A stretch of 64,000 nucleotides of DNA from Calothrix sp. NIES-2100 (GCF_002368195.1 NZ_AP018178.1:3697421-3761420); one strand, 5' to 3'. Positions 18,513-27,880 are shown, counted from the stretch's first letter. Made by a program: numbers and translations. The notes: generated by a model from the letters alone, not told the origin.

Positions 18513-18599
18513 ACAATTAGCTTGCTCATCTATAAAGTTAAAGTTTTTGCTAGAAAATATGCTAAAAACTTACCGGATAAAATTAACTAAAACTTAGTT

Positions 18600-18800
18600 A
18601 TGAAGATTGTTCAAGAAGTTTCTTTAATCAGTGTAGGGAGTTTTGCAGAATCAAACGATTGGTTGATTATTCGTAGTGAAATCCGTGATGCTATTTCTTT
18701 AATTGTGCATCCTCCTGGTACATCCAATTTTACAATCAATCCCACAAAGCATGGTAATGGTGTAAAACCAATTAAAGAAGCTTGCATGATACCCTTTATC
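18600..18800 (+). pseudogene. Truncated ORF running into the ABC transporter 3' end
   Basis: An open frame begins MKIVQEVSLI and runs about 65 codons of protein-like sequence (IHPPG-like HPPGTSNFTINP, then KHGNGVKPIKEACM). It then crosses into the antisense of the ABC ATPase gene, where the remaining codons look meaningless. The N-terminal part could be the start of a restriction-enzyme-like or other nuclease gene cut by rearrangement. No ribosome binding site is visible. The identification is weak. Confidence 0.3.
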
Positions 18801-19790
18801 TCAAACCACACCCACCTGAAAAACTTTACCAATCACTTCTTCTACAGGCGGTTCAGTTACTTTTAAATCCACCACTTCCAAATCAGCCAAAATCCGCGAC
18901 ACCGTTTGCGTCAGCACCTCTTGGGGAACTAAAAAACGCACACTCCGCCCTTCTAAGAGTTGCACTTCACCATAAGATGCAAGTTTTTCTCGTGGTAAAC
19001 ATTGAGCTAATTCAACATGAATTTCTCGATAAGGTGCGAAACGTTCCAAAAGTTCATCTAAGCTGCCATCGTACATCAACGTTCCTTGATGAATCAACAA
19101 CACCCGTTGACATAAAGCCGTAATGTCAGCCATGTAATGACTAGTCAACAGTACAGTTGCTTGATAACGCTGATTGTACTCCCGTAAAAAATCCCGGACT
19201 CCCGCTTGCGCATTCACATCTAATCCCAAGGTAGGTTCATCCAAAAACAATACCTGGGGACGGTGTAAGAGTGCGGCTAAAAGTTCCGCCTTCATCCGTT
19301 CGCCCAAAGACAGTTTCCGCACTGGTTGGGTAAGCTTTCCTCCCAGGAAAAGCATCTCGGATAATTCGCCAACTCGCTGTTTAAATTCTCGCTCCGGAAT
19401 ATTGTAAACCGCTGCGTTAATTCTCAAAGAATCTAAAGCCGGTAAATCCCAAATCAATTGTTGCTTTTGTCCCATCACCAAAGTAATCTTTTGTAAAAAA
19501 GCTTCTTGGCGATGAAAGGGAATTTGTCCCGCTACTCTTACCTTCCCGCTAGAAGGATGAATCAGCCCCGTCAGCATTTTCAGTGTAGTAGTTTTCCCTG
19601 CGCCATTCGGCCCTAAAAAACCGACTACTTCCCCAGTAGCGATTTCAAAGGAAACATCTTGAACTGCTTTAATAGAACGGTAAGTTCGGCGGAAAAAGTG
19701 GGTAATTGTCCCTTTAATCCCCGGTTCTTTCACCGCCACCGGATAAAATTTGCTCAGGTTTTCAGCCACGATTATCGGCATAAGCCTCAT
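18801..19790 (-). CDS. ABC-2 type transporter ATP-binding protein
   Basis: 329 residues when started at the ATG at 19790, which overlaps the upstream UbiB-like stop as ATGA; an ATG three codons later is an alternative. Walker A is GFLGPNGAGKTTT, the Q-loop segment VMGQKQQLIW, the ABC signature LSLGERMKAELLA, Walker B VLFLDEPTLGLD and the H-loop LLTSHYM. The C-terminal 90 residues form the regulatory extension seen in drug or polysaccharide ABC-2 exporters. It should energise export with permease subunits that are not in the window. The substrate is unknown. Confidence 0.92.
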   Translation of the reverse strand: MRLMPIIVAENLSKFYPVAVKEPGIKGTITHFFRRTYRSIKAVQDVSFEIATGEVVGFLGPNGAGKTTTLKMLTGLIHPSSGKVRVAGQIPFHRQEAFLQKITLVMGQKQQLIWDLPALDSLRINAAVYNIPEREFKQRVGELSEMLFLGGKLTQPVRKLSLGERMKAELLAALLHRPQVLFLDEPTLGLDVNAQAGVRDFLREYNQRYQATVLLTSHYMADITALCQRVLLIHQGTLMYDGSLDELLERFAPYREIHVELAQCLPREKLASYGEVQLLEGRSVRFLVPQEVLTQTVSRILADLEVVDLKVTEPPVEEVIGKVFQVGVV

Positions 19791-21433
19791 TTTAACCGAC
19801 CTGAGCGCAAAATACTCACAATTAGCCATAGCCCCAAAAAACTAGCAACGGCAAACAGGATGGTACTCAAAAAAGATAGTTGGCTTGTCTGGGCATGATT
19901 GGATATAATTGCTGCACCCATTATCAGTGAACCTACCAATATGCTAAAGGAAAGGCGATTGGCAGCATCATCCATAGTCCGGCGGACACCATCTAAACCC
20001 CGCAGCGATAAATTCCACTGCAATGTTTCCGATGTTACTCGGTCTAATAACAGTTCAATTTGCCGGGGAGATTGTAAGGATAGGCTTTTAATATCCAATG
20101 CAGTTCTTAAGAGCGATCGCACAGGATTTTCCCCGACTAACTGGCGGCGGAACAAATCTGTGAGCAAGGGCTGAACTTCATCGACAAAGTTCAGTTCTGG
20201 ATTAAACCCCCGCGCCAACCCTTCTAAATTAGCCAAAGTTTTGGCATACAAGCCCATATTACTCGGCAAGCGAATTTTATTATTCCGGGCGACTTGGAAA
20301 ATTTCGTAAATTACTCGACTAAAATTAATTTCCGATAAATTGACGTTGAGATACTTGCGCAGCATCCGGTCATAATCATTTTCTAGGCGCGCTAAAATCA
20401 CCGGCTGGCTAGAATCTGCTAGCTGTAAAGTTAACTGCGCACATCGCTGGGCATCTAAATCGACGATCGCTAACAGCATTTCTGTTAAAATCTGTTGCGT
20501 GCGGGGATCTAGTCTGCCCACCATGCCACAATCTAACAGCGCGATCCGCCCATCTACGAGATAGAATAAATTTCCCGGATGGGGATCGGCGTGAAAAAAT
20601 CCATCTATATATAGTTGTTGGAAAAAAGCTCTAAATAACAAAGTCGTGATGGCTTTGCGTTCTGGAACGGGATCTTTACCATTATTATTACTATTTAATC
20701 TGGCTGAAAGTATGGGTACACCTTCTAGCCACTCCATCACCATTAATTTTTCTGTAGTTAATTCCCAATAGATTTGCGCAACCACTATTTGTTGGGGATC
20801 AAACCATTTACTATGAGATAAGTTCCGCCGTAGTTGGTCTGTATATCCAGCTTCCCGCGTAAAATCTAACTCAGCTTCTAGGGCTTTGGTAAATTCTTCA
20901 GCAATAGATTTAATTTCGTAAGTTTTGCCAAAATCAGTCCGGGCGACTAAATCAGCAATCCCTTGAATTAAAGCAATATCTTGAGCAACTGTCAGATCGA
21001 TTCCCGGACGTTGCACTTTTAAAGCTACTTCCCGACCATCTATTAATGTAGCGCGATGGGTTTGGGCAATTGATCCGGCTGCTACTGGGACAGGATTAAC
21101 TGTTTTAAAACTTTGTTCTAGTGGCGCTTTTAGCTGTTGGCGTAACAGGATTTCGATTTCCGTCCAGGGAACTGGTGGAACTTCATCTTGCAGCGTGGAT
21201 AGTTCATCAATGTAACCAGCACTGAGTAAATCTGGACGGGTAGATAGTAACTGACCGAGTTTGACATAAACAGGCCCCAAATCCACCAGGATATTTTTTA
21301 ACACCGCAGGTGTGGGTAACTGTGGTTCATCAGCTTTACCACCAGTCAGTAGCCTGCGCATATAATCCCAGCCATTACGCAGCACTACTTCAATAATTTC
21401 TCGTTGACGGGGAACAGTTTGAGTTAAGAACAT
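19787..21433 (-). CDS. ABC1/UbiB family atypical kinase
   Basis: 548 residues. The family signature KLGQ lies at 58-61 (GPVYVKLGQLLSTRPDLL). An Ala-rich loop (VAAGSIAQTHRATL) replaces the usual P-loop, and HADPHPGNLF with LLDCGMVGRL carries the catalytic Asp and metal-binding residues. The C-terminus holds two membrane segments (about 490-545). UbiB/ABC1K proteins support prenylquinone metabolism; cyanobacteria and plastids have several paralogues. It overlaps the ABC ATPase gene by four bases, so the two are co-translated, although no functional link is established. Confidence 0.93.
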   Translation of the reverse strand: MFLTQTVPRQREIIEVVLRNGWDYMRRLLTGGKADEPQLPTPAVLKNILVDLGPVYVKLGQLLSTRPDLLSAGYIDELSTLQDEVPPVPWTEIEILLRQQLKAPLEQSFKTVNPVPVAAGSIAQTHRATLIDGREVALKVQRPGIDLTVAQDIALIQGIADLVARTDFGKTYEIKSIAEEFTKALEAELDFTREAGYTDQLRRNLSHSKWFDPQQIVVAQIYWELTTEKLMVMEWLEGVPILSARLNSNNNGKDPVPERKAITTLLFRAFFQQLYIDGFFHADPHPGNLFYLVDGRIALLDCGMVGRLDPRTQQILTEMLLAIVDLDAQRCAQLTLQLADSSQPVILARLENDYDRMLRKYLNVNLSEINFSRVIYEIFQVARNNKIRLPSNMGLYAKTLANLEGLARGFNPELNFVDEVQPLLTDLFRRQLVGENPVRSLLRTALDIKSLSLQSPRQIELLLDRVTSETLQWNLSLRGLDGVRRTMDDAANRLSFSILVGSLIMGAAIISNHAQTSQLSFLSTILFAVASFLGLWLIVSILRSGRLK

Positions 21434-21560
21434 TTATTTTTGGGAATTGGGAATTGGGCATGGGGCATGGGGCATGGGGCATGGCGCATGGGGCATTTTT
21501 TATTTGTCTCCCTTGTCCTCCTTGTCCCCTCTAGCCCCTAGTCCCTAGCCTCTAGTCAGC
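21434..21560. repeat. Heptamer repeats (GGGAATT, GGGCATG units)
   Basis: Tandem GGGAATT and five GGGCATG/GCGCATG units are followed by CTTGTCC and CCTAGCC-type degenerate units. The array fills the gap between the UbiB-like and mannosyl-nucleotide genes and has no coding potential. Confidence 0.85.
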
Positions 21561-21627
21561 AGCCCTGATCAAGTTATAATAAAATAAGCAGAATGTTAAC
21601 CTCTGCCAAGGGTTTTAACTTTTACAG

Positions 21628-22692
21628 CTATAGCAAGTCGGTAAATCGGGGATCGCTTTGGAGTGTTTTGAGTATCTGCTTAATTTCCTGGGTACGGTCT
21701 TTTTTGACTATGAGGGTAACATTGCGATCGCGCACAATCACAACATCCTCTAAGCCTATGGTAACAATTACGTCATTGTCATCGGTGGCGTAAAGCAGTG
21801 ACCCTTTGGTATCCAGCCCAACATGGGTAGCAAGTTCCACATTGGGAGTCTCTTCTGTTTTGAGTAAGCGCTCGATCGCATTCCAATCTCCTAAATCATC
21901 CCAAGCAAATGACACTGGTAAGACATATGCTAAATTGGTCTTTTCCATGAGAGCATAGTCTATACTTTTTTTAGGTAATTGCGGATAAATATCAGGACCA
22001 TTTTGTGCTAGAGGTTCAATAATTTCCGGTGCATGGGTATAAAGTTCTTTCAGAACCACCCCAGCTCGAAAAAAGAACATGCCACTATTCCAGCTAAAAC
22101 GCCCCGTTGATAAAAAAGATTCCGCCGTTTCTCGGTTGGGCTTTTCAGTAAAGCGGTTGACGTGATAAGCTGGCAACTCATTAAAGCTACCAATTTTTGC
22201 GCCTTGTTCGATATAACCGTAACCAGTTGATGGAAAAGTTGGCTTGATCCCCAATGTGACAATCGCTTCTGTGCTTGCCGCTAAAGAGCTAGCAGCATGT
22301 AATGTGTTAGCAAATGCTTCTCGATCGGCAATCCAGTGATCGGCGGGGAAAAAGCCGATGACAGCGTCTTCTCCATAGCGCTGTTTGATTAACAAACTTG
22401 TCCAAGCAACAGCTGCGGCAGTGTCTCTTCCCTCTGACTCGATTAATAAGTTTTGTGACGGAAGTTGTGGCAATTGTTGTCGCACTCCTTCAGCTATTTG
22501 TTTAGAAGTGATGACAAACAAAGAATCCCATCCGCTTACGAGTTCTATCAGTCGATCGGCGGTTGCTTGTAGTAGGCTCCTAGAGCTACCATCAAGACTT
22601 AAAAATTGCTTGGGTCGCCCAGAACGACTCAATGGCCAAAAACGCTCACCTTTACCACCAGCAAGGATTACAGGGAACAATGAGTTAGTCAT
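21628..22692 (-). CDS. manC: Mannose-1-phosphate guanylyltransferase
   Basis: 354 residues from the ATG at 22692 (MTNSLFPVIL); a GTG four codons upstream is less likely. The nucleotidyltransferase signature VILAGGKGERFWPLSR contains the catalytic Arg and Lys, followed by KPKQFL-like GRPKQFLSL, FFPADHWI, GIKPTFPSTGYGYIE and FTEKPNRETA. It converts mannose-1-phosphate and GTP to GDP-mannose for extracellular polysaccharide, LPS O-antigen or GDP-fucose synthesis. Its length matches the monofunctional form lacking the isomerase domain. It is divergent from the LCP ligase gene, whose product acts on cell-wall polysaccharide. Confidence 0.93.
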   Translation of the reverse strand: MTNSLFPVILAGGKGERFWPLSRSGRPKQFLSLDGSSRSLLQATADRLIELVSGWDSLFVITSKQIAEGVRQQLPQLPSQNLLIESEGRDTAAAVAWTSLLIKQRYGEDAVIGFFPADHWIADREAFANTLHAASSLAASTEAIVTLGIKPTFPSTGYGYIEQGAKIGSFNELPAYHVNRFTEKPNRETAESFLSTGRFSWNSGMFFFRAGVVLKELYTHAPEIIEPLAQNGPDIYPQLPKKSIDYALMEKTNLAYVLPVSFAWDDLGDWNAIERLLKTEETPNVELATHVGLDTKGSLLYATDDNDVIVTIGLEDVVIVRDRNVTLIVKKDRTQEIKQILKTLQSDPRFTDLL

Positions 22693-22807
22693 TTTGTCAT
22701 ACACACCTACTAAAGAACACTACAAGTTTACAGTGGGCTTATCCACTGGCAAGATTTGTAGCTTGCATTAACATACTTCTAGGGAGTGGTTGAGTGGGGA
22801 GATAATT

Positions 22808-24319
22808 GTGATTAAACAAATGCAATGGGCGGAAAATCAAATTACGCCGCAACAAGTAGCAGATTTAGATGCAGATGAGGTTAAGCCTCAGCAATTACAA
22901 AGGTCAGAGAATCTGGTTGCACCGCCAGAAGTACCAGCACCAGATACGGAGGTTACACCCCAGGAACCAGCTATTGTTTCCCGGAAAGTTGTAGAATCTG
23001 TAGGAGAAATACCTAACCAGCTTTATGAGCGGTTGGGCTTGACCATGCCCAGATGGCTGTTGTGGATATTAACAGTTGTTTTAGGGATAGTCTTATCTGG
23101 GCTGCTAGTATCCACCTTGGCGTTGTGGACTCCTTTATGGAGCAATCTGGATCAAACCGATGAAGATGCAGGTCTAGGTAATAAAGAACAGCAAAAAATC
23201 CCCTTACCTGGGGAACTATGGGGCAAAATCTCCGAGTATCAGCTTTCAAGACCCATGAATATTTTAATTATGGGGATTGAACCAGTCAAAGGTACTGTTG
23301 ATGGCTCACCGGAAAGTTTTGCTGGCAAAAGCGAGACTATGCTGATGGCGCGCCTCGACCCCAGCGATAAATCGATTAAAGTGCTTTCGATTCCTAAAGA
23401 TACGATGATTGCCATCCCCGAAGCAAAGGGATTAACCAAAGTATCCGATGCTAATGCCCAAGGCGGCCCAGTTTTGGCAGCGCGGGTAATCAGCCGGACC
23501 TTAAGTAATGCACCAATCGATCGCTACATACGCATCTCTACTAGTGGCTTACGTCAATTAGTAGATCAATTGGGTGGGGTAGAGGTTTTCGTGCCTCAAT
23601 CCATGTCATATCAAGATACCTCTGGTAAATCCATCAGTTTGGTCAGCGGTTGGCAAACACTCAACGGCGAACAAGCAGAACTATTTGTGCGTTACCGCGA
23701 ACCAGGCTTGGGAGATCTGCCAAGAGTACAACGACAGCAAGCACTGATCAAAGCGTTATTAGAACGGCTCAATAGTCCTACTGTGTTACCCAGGTTACCG
23801 CAATTAACCAGGATTATGCGGAAGTACTTTGATACCAACCTGAAAATCGAAGAAATGATGGCATTGGTGAATTTCTCGCTCAACCAAGATCGGGATAATT
23901 TCCAAATGACTGTGTTACCTGGTGGCTTCAGCCGTTTCAGCCAAGATCCCAATAGTTATTGGTTGAATATGACTGGACAACAGAGCCTATTGAATGATTA
24001 TGTTGGGGTAAATGTACCAGGTCTGAAGCCCGATGCGCGACCAGTACCTAAACTCAAAATTGCTATTCAAAATGCTTCTAATCAACCGCAGTTAACTGAA
24101 AAAGTTATCAAATATCTCAAAGAAAAAGGCTTCACCAGTGTTTACGCAGTGCCAGATTGGCCTGATACCCAACGTCAAACTCAAATTATTGTCCAAAAAG
24201 GTAACCGAGAACTAGGAGCTAACCTGCAACAAATAGTTGGTTTAGGTCAAATCGAAGTTTCCGCTACCGGAGATTTGGAATCTGATCTGACAATTCGGAT
24301 TGGTAAAGATTGGAAATAG
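22808..24319 (+). CDS. LytR-CpsA-Psr (LCP) family glycopolymer transferase
   Basis: About 503 residues. I prefer the GTG at 22808, which has GGGGAG six bases upstream; TTG at 22790 and ATG at 22820 are alternatives. A cytoplasmic acidic N-terminus (about 80 residues) precedes one membrane helix (WLLWILTVVLGIVLSGLLV). The LCP domain has ILIMGIEP, TMLMARLDP, VLSIPKDTMI, a run around DRYIRI and VRYREPGLGDLPRVQRQ. A LytR_C domain occupies the last 95 residues (IAIQNASNQPQLTEKV). LCP proteins attach glycopolymers to peptidoglycan; in cyanobacteria the polymer is not defined. Confidence 0.92.
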   Translation: MIKQMQWAENQITPQQVADLDADEVKPQQLQRSENLVAPPEVPAPDTEVTPQEPAIVSRKVVESVGEIPNQLYERLGLTMPRWLLWILTVVLGIVLSGLLVSTLALWTPLWSNLDQTDEDAGLGNKEQQKIPLPGELWGKISEYQLSRPMNILIMGIEPVKGTVDGSPESFAGKSETMLMARLDPSDKSIKVLSIPKDTMIAIPEAKGLTKVSDANAQGGPVLAARVISRTLSNAPIDRYIRISTSGLRQLVDQLGGVEVFVPQSMSYQDTSGKSISLVSGWQTLNGEQAELFVRYREPGLGDLPRVQRQQALIKALLERLNSPTVLPRLPQLTRIMRKYFDTNLKIEEMMALVNFSLNQDRDNFQMTVLPGGFSRFSQDPNSYWLNMTGQQSLLNDYVGVNVPGLKPDARPVPKLKIAIQNASNQPQLTEKVIKYLKEKGFTSVYAVPDWPDTQRQTQIIVQKGNRELGANLQQIVGLGQIEVSATGDLESDLTIRIGKDWK

Positions 24320-24459
24320 TCATTAGTCATTAGTCAGTAGTCAGTAGTCAGTAGCAAATAACAATTGTACGGACGGGTTCACAGATATCCTCGCTCTTTC
24401 ACGATGATTTAAATAAACCCGCCCCTACTGACAATTGACAAAGGACAAAGGACAAAATT
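24320..24459. repeat. Heptamer repeats and dispersed GC-rich element
   Basis: GTCATTA and GTCAGTA units follow the LCP stop, then a stretch containing ACGGACGGGTT and AACCCGCCCC, which could pair, then GACAAAG units up to the next start. No gene is supported. Confidence 0.7.
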
Positions 24460-24966
24460 ATGAAAAAATTTTGGCGACGCTGTTTGAGTTTAATACTGAT
24501 TTTGCTATTGGCTGGTTTATGGGTGCTGTTTACTCCTAAACCAGCTTTTGCGCAAGCAAAGACCATCAACTACAACAATACTCATTTAGAAAATCGTGAC
24601 TTTTCCTACACTGATTTAGCTGGTGCAAAATTCGTAGCAGCAGAAATGCGGGAGGCAAATTTTCAAGGAGCAAATTTAACCAACGCTATTCTCACGAAAG
24701 GCGTTTTATTAAAAGCAAATTTAGAAGATGCAAACCTCAGCGGTGCTTTGGTCGATCGCGTAACTTTTGATAGTGCTAACCTGAAAAATGCGATTTTCAC
24801 AGAAGCAACTTTGACCAATAGCCGCTTTTATGATGCGGTGATTACTGGTGCTGATTTTACCGATGCGTTGATTGACCGCTATCAAGTGTCTTTATTATGC
24901 GATCGCGCCGATGGCATTAATCCTGTTACTGGTGTTTCTACACGGGAAAGTTTGGGGTGCAAATAA
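24460..24966 (+). CDS. Exported pentapeptide-repeat protein, probably thylakoid lumenal
   Basis: 168 residues. A signal peptide (1 to about 31, ending KPAFAQA) is followed by about 17 pentapeptide repeats of A(N/D)LxX form (ANFQGANLTN, ANLEDANLSG) making a right-handed beta-helix. The C-terminal cap LLCDRADGINPVTGVSTRES carries two Cys residues (LLC and LGC) that may form a disulfide. This layout matches the small lumenal pentapeptide proteins (TL15/TL17 type) of thylakoids, whose function is undefined. It is a single gene. Confidence 0.88.
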   Translation: MKKFWRRCLSLILILLLAGLWVLFTPKPAFAQAKTINYNNTHLENRDFSYTDLAGAKFVAAEMREANFQGANLTNAILTKGVLLKANLEDANLSGALVDRVTFDSANLKNAIFTEATLTNSRFYDAVITGADFTDALIDRYQVSLLCDRADGINPVTGVSTRESLGCK

Positions 24967-24991
24967 GTATTGGGCATTGGGCATTTGTACC

Positions 24992-25184
24992 CATACGTGT
25001 CAACTTAACGCGAAACCCTTGCCAAGACTTGATGAGCGAATTCTCTCACTTAAAATCAAGATCCGCGTTACCCCACCCCGGCTTTGCTGACGCAAAACCT
25101 CCCCTCCCCGTTTACGGGGAGGGGATTGAGGGGTGGGGTAAAACGCTTGTGGGATAAGCCTTTTAACTTAAGTTGACACCAATG
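24992..25184 (+). mobile_element. MITE-like element, copy 2
   Basis: 193 bp, with the same TIRs as the copy at 3958 but opposite orientation. It is flanked by perfect 9-bp direct repeats ATTTGTACC at 24983-24991 and 25185-25193. The central hairpin and paired TACCCCACCCC/GGGGTGGGGT arms are conserved. It has no coding capacity. Confidence 0.9.
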
Positions 25185-25243
25185 ATTTGTACCGCGCTCC
25201 TATTGTCGTAAATTGGTGTCAAAAGTCGGTTTTTATGGTGCGG

Positions 25244-25583
25244 CTAATTCCCGCTAATCTCCACCAATGTCTCACCTGCACTCAAAAGTTGCAGCGCGTC
25301 TAGTAAGGTTGCACTCAGAATCTCTTGCAATCGAGCATTTGATGTAATTACCACATGTCAACCAAATAATTTGTGGTGGTGAACCAAGACGAGTTACCAA
25401 ATCAACAAAGTCGCTATCCTTAGTCATCAAAATCACTCCCTGTGATTTGGCTGTCTCGAAAATCTCAAGATCTTCAGCATCTCTGAGTCCAATGTCACGT
25501 AAAGCTACTGCTGTTACCCCAAGTGTATTTGTTATCCAGGTGGCGATCGCAGGTGACAGGTGTGCATCTACCCAAATAGTCAT
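25244..25583 (-). pseudogene. DUF5615 PIN-like toxin with C-terminal frameshift
   Basis: The frame starts MTIWVDAHLSPAIATWI and has the metal-binding Asp of WVDAHLS and the TKDSDF motif of DUF5615/Mut7-C-like PIN nucleases. After WLTCGN (around 25346-25350) the frame is shifted by one extra T. The annotated frame ends in a meaningless tail at 25272. The alternative frame continues TSNARLQEILSATLLDALQL through to a stop at 25244, which is the natural-looking C-terminus. The toxin is therefore probably damaged, or the base is a sequencing error. Its start overlaps the antitoxin stop by four bases. Confidence 0.82.
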
Positions 25584-25804
25584 GCAACTAGCACTGGATG
25601 ATTAACTTTACGTGAAGCGTAGATCAGGGATGCTTTGAGGTCATCCATTTCCAGATCGGGCATTTCTTCTAAGATTTGTTCAGCAGTCAGACCAGCCGCA
25701 AATAAGTCTAGTACATCTGATACCCGAATTCTCATGCCACGGATACAGGGGCGACCGCCACACTGTTTAGGATTAATTGTGATTCTTGCAAGTAGCTCCA
25801 ACAT
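25580..25804 (-). CDS. DUF433 antitoxin
   Basis: 74 residues. The DUF433 helix-turn-helix pattern is clear: ITINPKQCGGRPCIRGMRI, then VSDVLDLFAAGLTAEQILEE and a C-terminal helix. DUF433 proteins pair with DUF5615 or VapC-like PIN toxins as antitoxins that bind both the toxin and the operon promoter. It is the first gene of the pair and overlaps the toxin gene (ATGA). The antitoxin appears intact while its toxin is frameshifted. Confidence 0.9.
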   Translation of the reverse strand: MLELLARITINPKQCGGRPCIRGMRIRVSDVLDLFAAGLTAEQILEEMPDLEMDDLKASLIYASRKVNHPVLVA

Positions 25805-25944
25805 TTAAGTTAGCTCAGTGAAGTCTTATCTCCAGTGTGGATCGCGTTGGTCAAAGTTGCCAATGGTGAAGGCGGGCAATAATAACCAAAAAACATGGGG
25901 AAACAGGGAAATTTTTTGATTGTATTCCCAATCCCCAATAATTT

Positions 25945-27348
25945 TCACTCAGGTAAACCCATCACTGCACGATAATGGGCTGCAAGTTGGGCTACAGTCC
26001 GAGACTGGCGTTGACTATGCCATTGGCTGTGGTTAAATATTTCTTTTCGCAAGTCGTCAACGTTGATTGTGGTAACTTTGCCATTAGCGACTATTTGCTT
26101 ACCATTTACCCAAACACTATTGACAACATTGCTAGGTCTTCCTAACACTAATAACCCGATGGGATCTGTACGAGGTAATAAGGATAAATTAGTCAGATCG
26201 TAAAGTACTAAATCGGCTTGTTTACCTATTGATAAAGTACCGAGTTGATCTGCGAGATTTAATCCCTTAGCACCTCCTAAGGAGGCCATTGTGACTGCTT
26301 GCCTGGGTGTAATCCAGTGCTGATAATCTAAGTCTGTGATGTTGTGTAAAATAGAACCAATTTTAATAGCTTCTAGCAAATCTTGTGAGTCATTACTAGA
26401 AGCGCCATCACAACCAAAGGTGACATTTACTCCAGCTTGACGATATTTTAAAATTGGGGCAATACCGCTACCTAAACGCAAATTACTCAAGGGATTGTGA
26501 ACAACTGTAGATTTAGTTTCTGCGAGAATAGCAATATCAGCATCACTCAACCAGACACAATGGGCAAGAGTTGTGCGATCGCTTAAATAGCCAATCCGTT
26601 TGAGATGTTCCACAGCAGAACAACCGTATTTCTCTTGGGCGAGTTTTTCCTGTGCTTTGGTTTCCAGTAAGTGAGAGTGACGACAAAGATTATAGCGATC
26701 GCTTAATTCAATACACCCAGTAAATAAAGCATCACTACACAGTTGAATTCCCGTAGGCGCAACTAAAATACTCACACCCTCATCCGGGCGATGAAACTGC
26801 TTTACCACCTCTTCGATGATGTCGAGGGTGGCTTGAGTTGAGCGAAAATAAGGCTCATGACTTTGTTGCGATTCTCCGGATGGTATGCCGGCTGCTAAGG
26901 ATTCATCTTGAATTAATGGGGCGATAAAGGCGCGAATTCCGACTTCCCTGTAGGCGCGCGTCGCAGTAGCAATAGTTTCAAACTCCAGTCCCGGAATTAA
27001 CACCAAATGATCTACTACACTCGTACCCCCAGAAAGTAGAGTTTCCACCGCTGTTCCCAAAGCACTGAGGTAAATTTTTTCTAAATCGAGGTTGGCAAAA
27101 TCGTAGAGTTCCGCCAGCCATAATTCTAAAGGTAAAGGTGGAATCGCGCCGCGTTGCCACATTTCCGAAGAATGGGTATGGGCGTTGATGAAACCTGGAA
27201 GTAATAGCTGATCTGTGCCATCAATTGCTGTGCCAATCACATTCAGACTTGGGGCGATTGCCGCAATTTTACCGTCCACAATCTGGACATCAACAAATGC
27301 ATAAGCACTATCAGTAGGAATTAAAGCATTCTGGATAGTAAACTTCAT
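25945..27348 (-). CDS. Amidohydrolase of the TRZ/ATZ family
   Basis: 467 residues with a metal-dependent TIM-barrel amidohydrolase fold. The first metal-binding motif is INAHTHSSEM, followed by His in CRHSHLLETK, His in LAHCVWLSD and Asp in FGCDGASSND. A composite beta-sandwich is formed by the N- and C-terminal ends (QIVDGKIAAI, QADLVLYDLT, VWVNGKQIV). The family hydrolyses amino or chloro groups on heterocycles, for example guanine, S-adenosylhomocysteine or atrazine. The substrate cannot be fixed from sequence. It is a single gene. Confidence 0.88.
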   Translation of the reverse strand: MKFTIQNALIPTDSAYAFVDVQIVDGKIAAIAPSLNVIGTAIDGTDQLLLPGFINAHTHSSEMWQRGAIPPLPLELWLAELYDFANLDLEKIYLSALGTAVETLLSGGTSVVDHLVLIPGLEFETIATATRAYREVGIRAFIAPLIQDESLAAGIPSGESQQSHEPYFRSTQATLDIIEEVVKQFHRPDEGVSILVAPTGIQLCSDALFTGCIELSDRYNLCRHSHLLETKAQEKLAQEKYGCSAVEHLKRIGYLSDRTTLAHCVWLSDADIAILAETKSTVVHNPLSNLRLGSGIAPILKYRQAGVNVTFGCDGASSNDSQDLLEAIKIGSILHNITDLDYQHWITPRQAVTMASLGGAKGLNLADQLGTLSIGKQADLVLYDLTNLSLLPRTDPIGLLVLGRPSNVVNSVWVNGKQIVANGKVTTINVDDLRKEIFNHSQWHSQRQSRTVAQLAAHYRAVMGLPE

Positions 27349-27570
27349 GAGGGCTTACAATAGCTTGTTTTTACTTCTTAATGAGTAGCATTTGAGTAGC
27401 AAAATTTCAAAGTCAGATAATCTGCCATTACTGCCGTTGCTGTCAAAGATATTCCCAGATGCGCTCAACTGAAGACTGTGAAGTATGAAGTATGAAATTA
27501 TTCCACCTACACTTCGACAAGCTCAGTGACCAGAAAGGGATGGCGCATGAATTAAGGAAAAATTTATTTT
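27349..27570. other. Intergenic region upstream of the amidohydrolase gene
   Basis: AT-rich promoter region with a short GAAGTATGAAGTATGAA repeat at about 27480-27497. I see no gene or RNA signal here. Confidence 0.5.
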
Positions 27571-27801
27571 AGGACTAAAGCTGCGTGTCATATTTTTTCA
27601 GCCAAAACCGTCCAGAGCGGAGCCGCTCCGCCTCCGGTCAAGAGTCAAATTTCCAAAAAACCTTGACCATTGAACGCCAGTCGCACGCCACTTGCTTCAA
27701 CCGGGGGAACCCCGGCAACGCAGTGGCTCCTCAAGTCGGGGAACCCGCCCACGGCGCTGGCTCCTCTTGACCAGAATATATGTGCCAGTTGCGTAAGTCC
27801 T
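27571..27801 (+). repeat. Interspersed inverted-repeat element B, copy 1, with nested insert
   Basis: The right end (CAGTTGCGTAAGTCCT) is inverted at the left in degenerate form (AGGACTAAAGCTGCG). The core contains TTTTCAGCCAAAACCGTCC and a CGGAGCC/GGCTCCG-like palindrome, as in the copy at 51379. Where that copy has GTTGACT units, this one carries about 95 bp of a different GC-rich palindromic sequence (about 27674-27768, with ACCGGGGGAACCCCGG). That suggests a repeat inserted into a repeat. Confidence 0.75.
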
Positions 27802-27880
27802 GAAATATTATAAGTGTTTAACCGAACATGATATAACTCGGCGTTTAGTACTACTTGGAGGCGATCGCTTCTCCCTAGAA

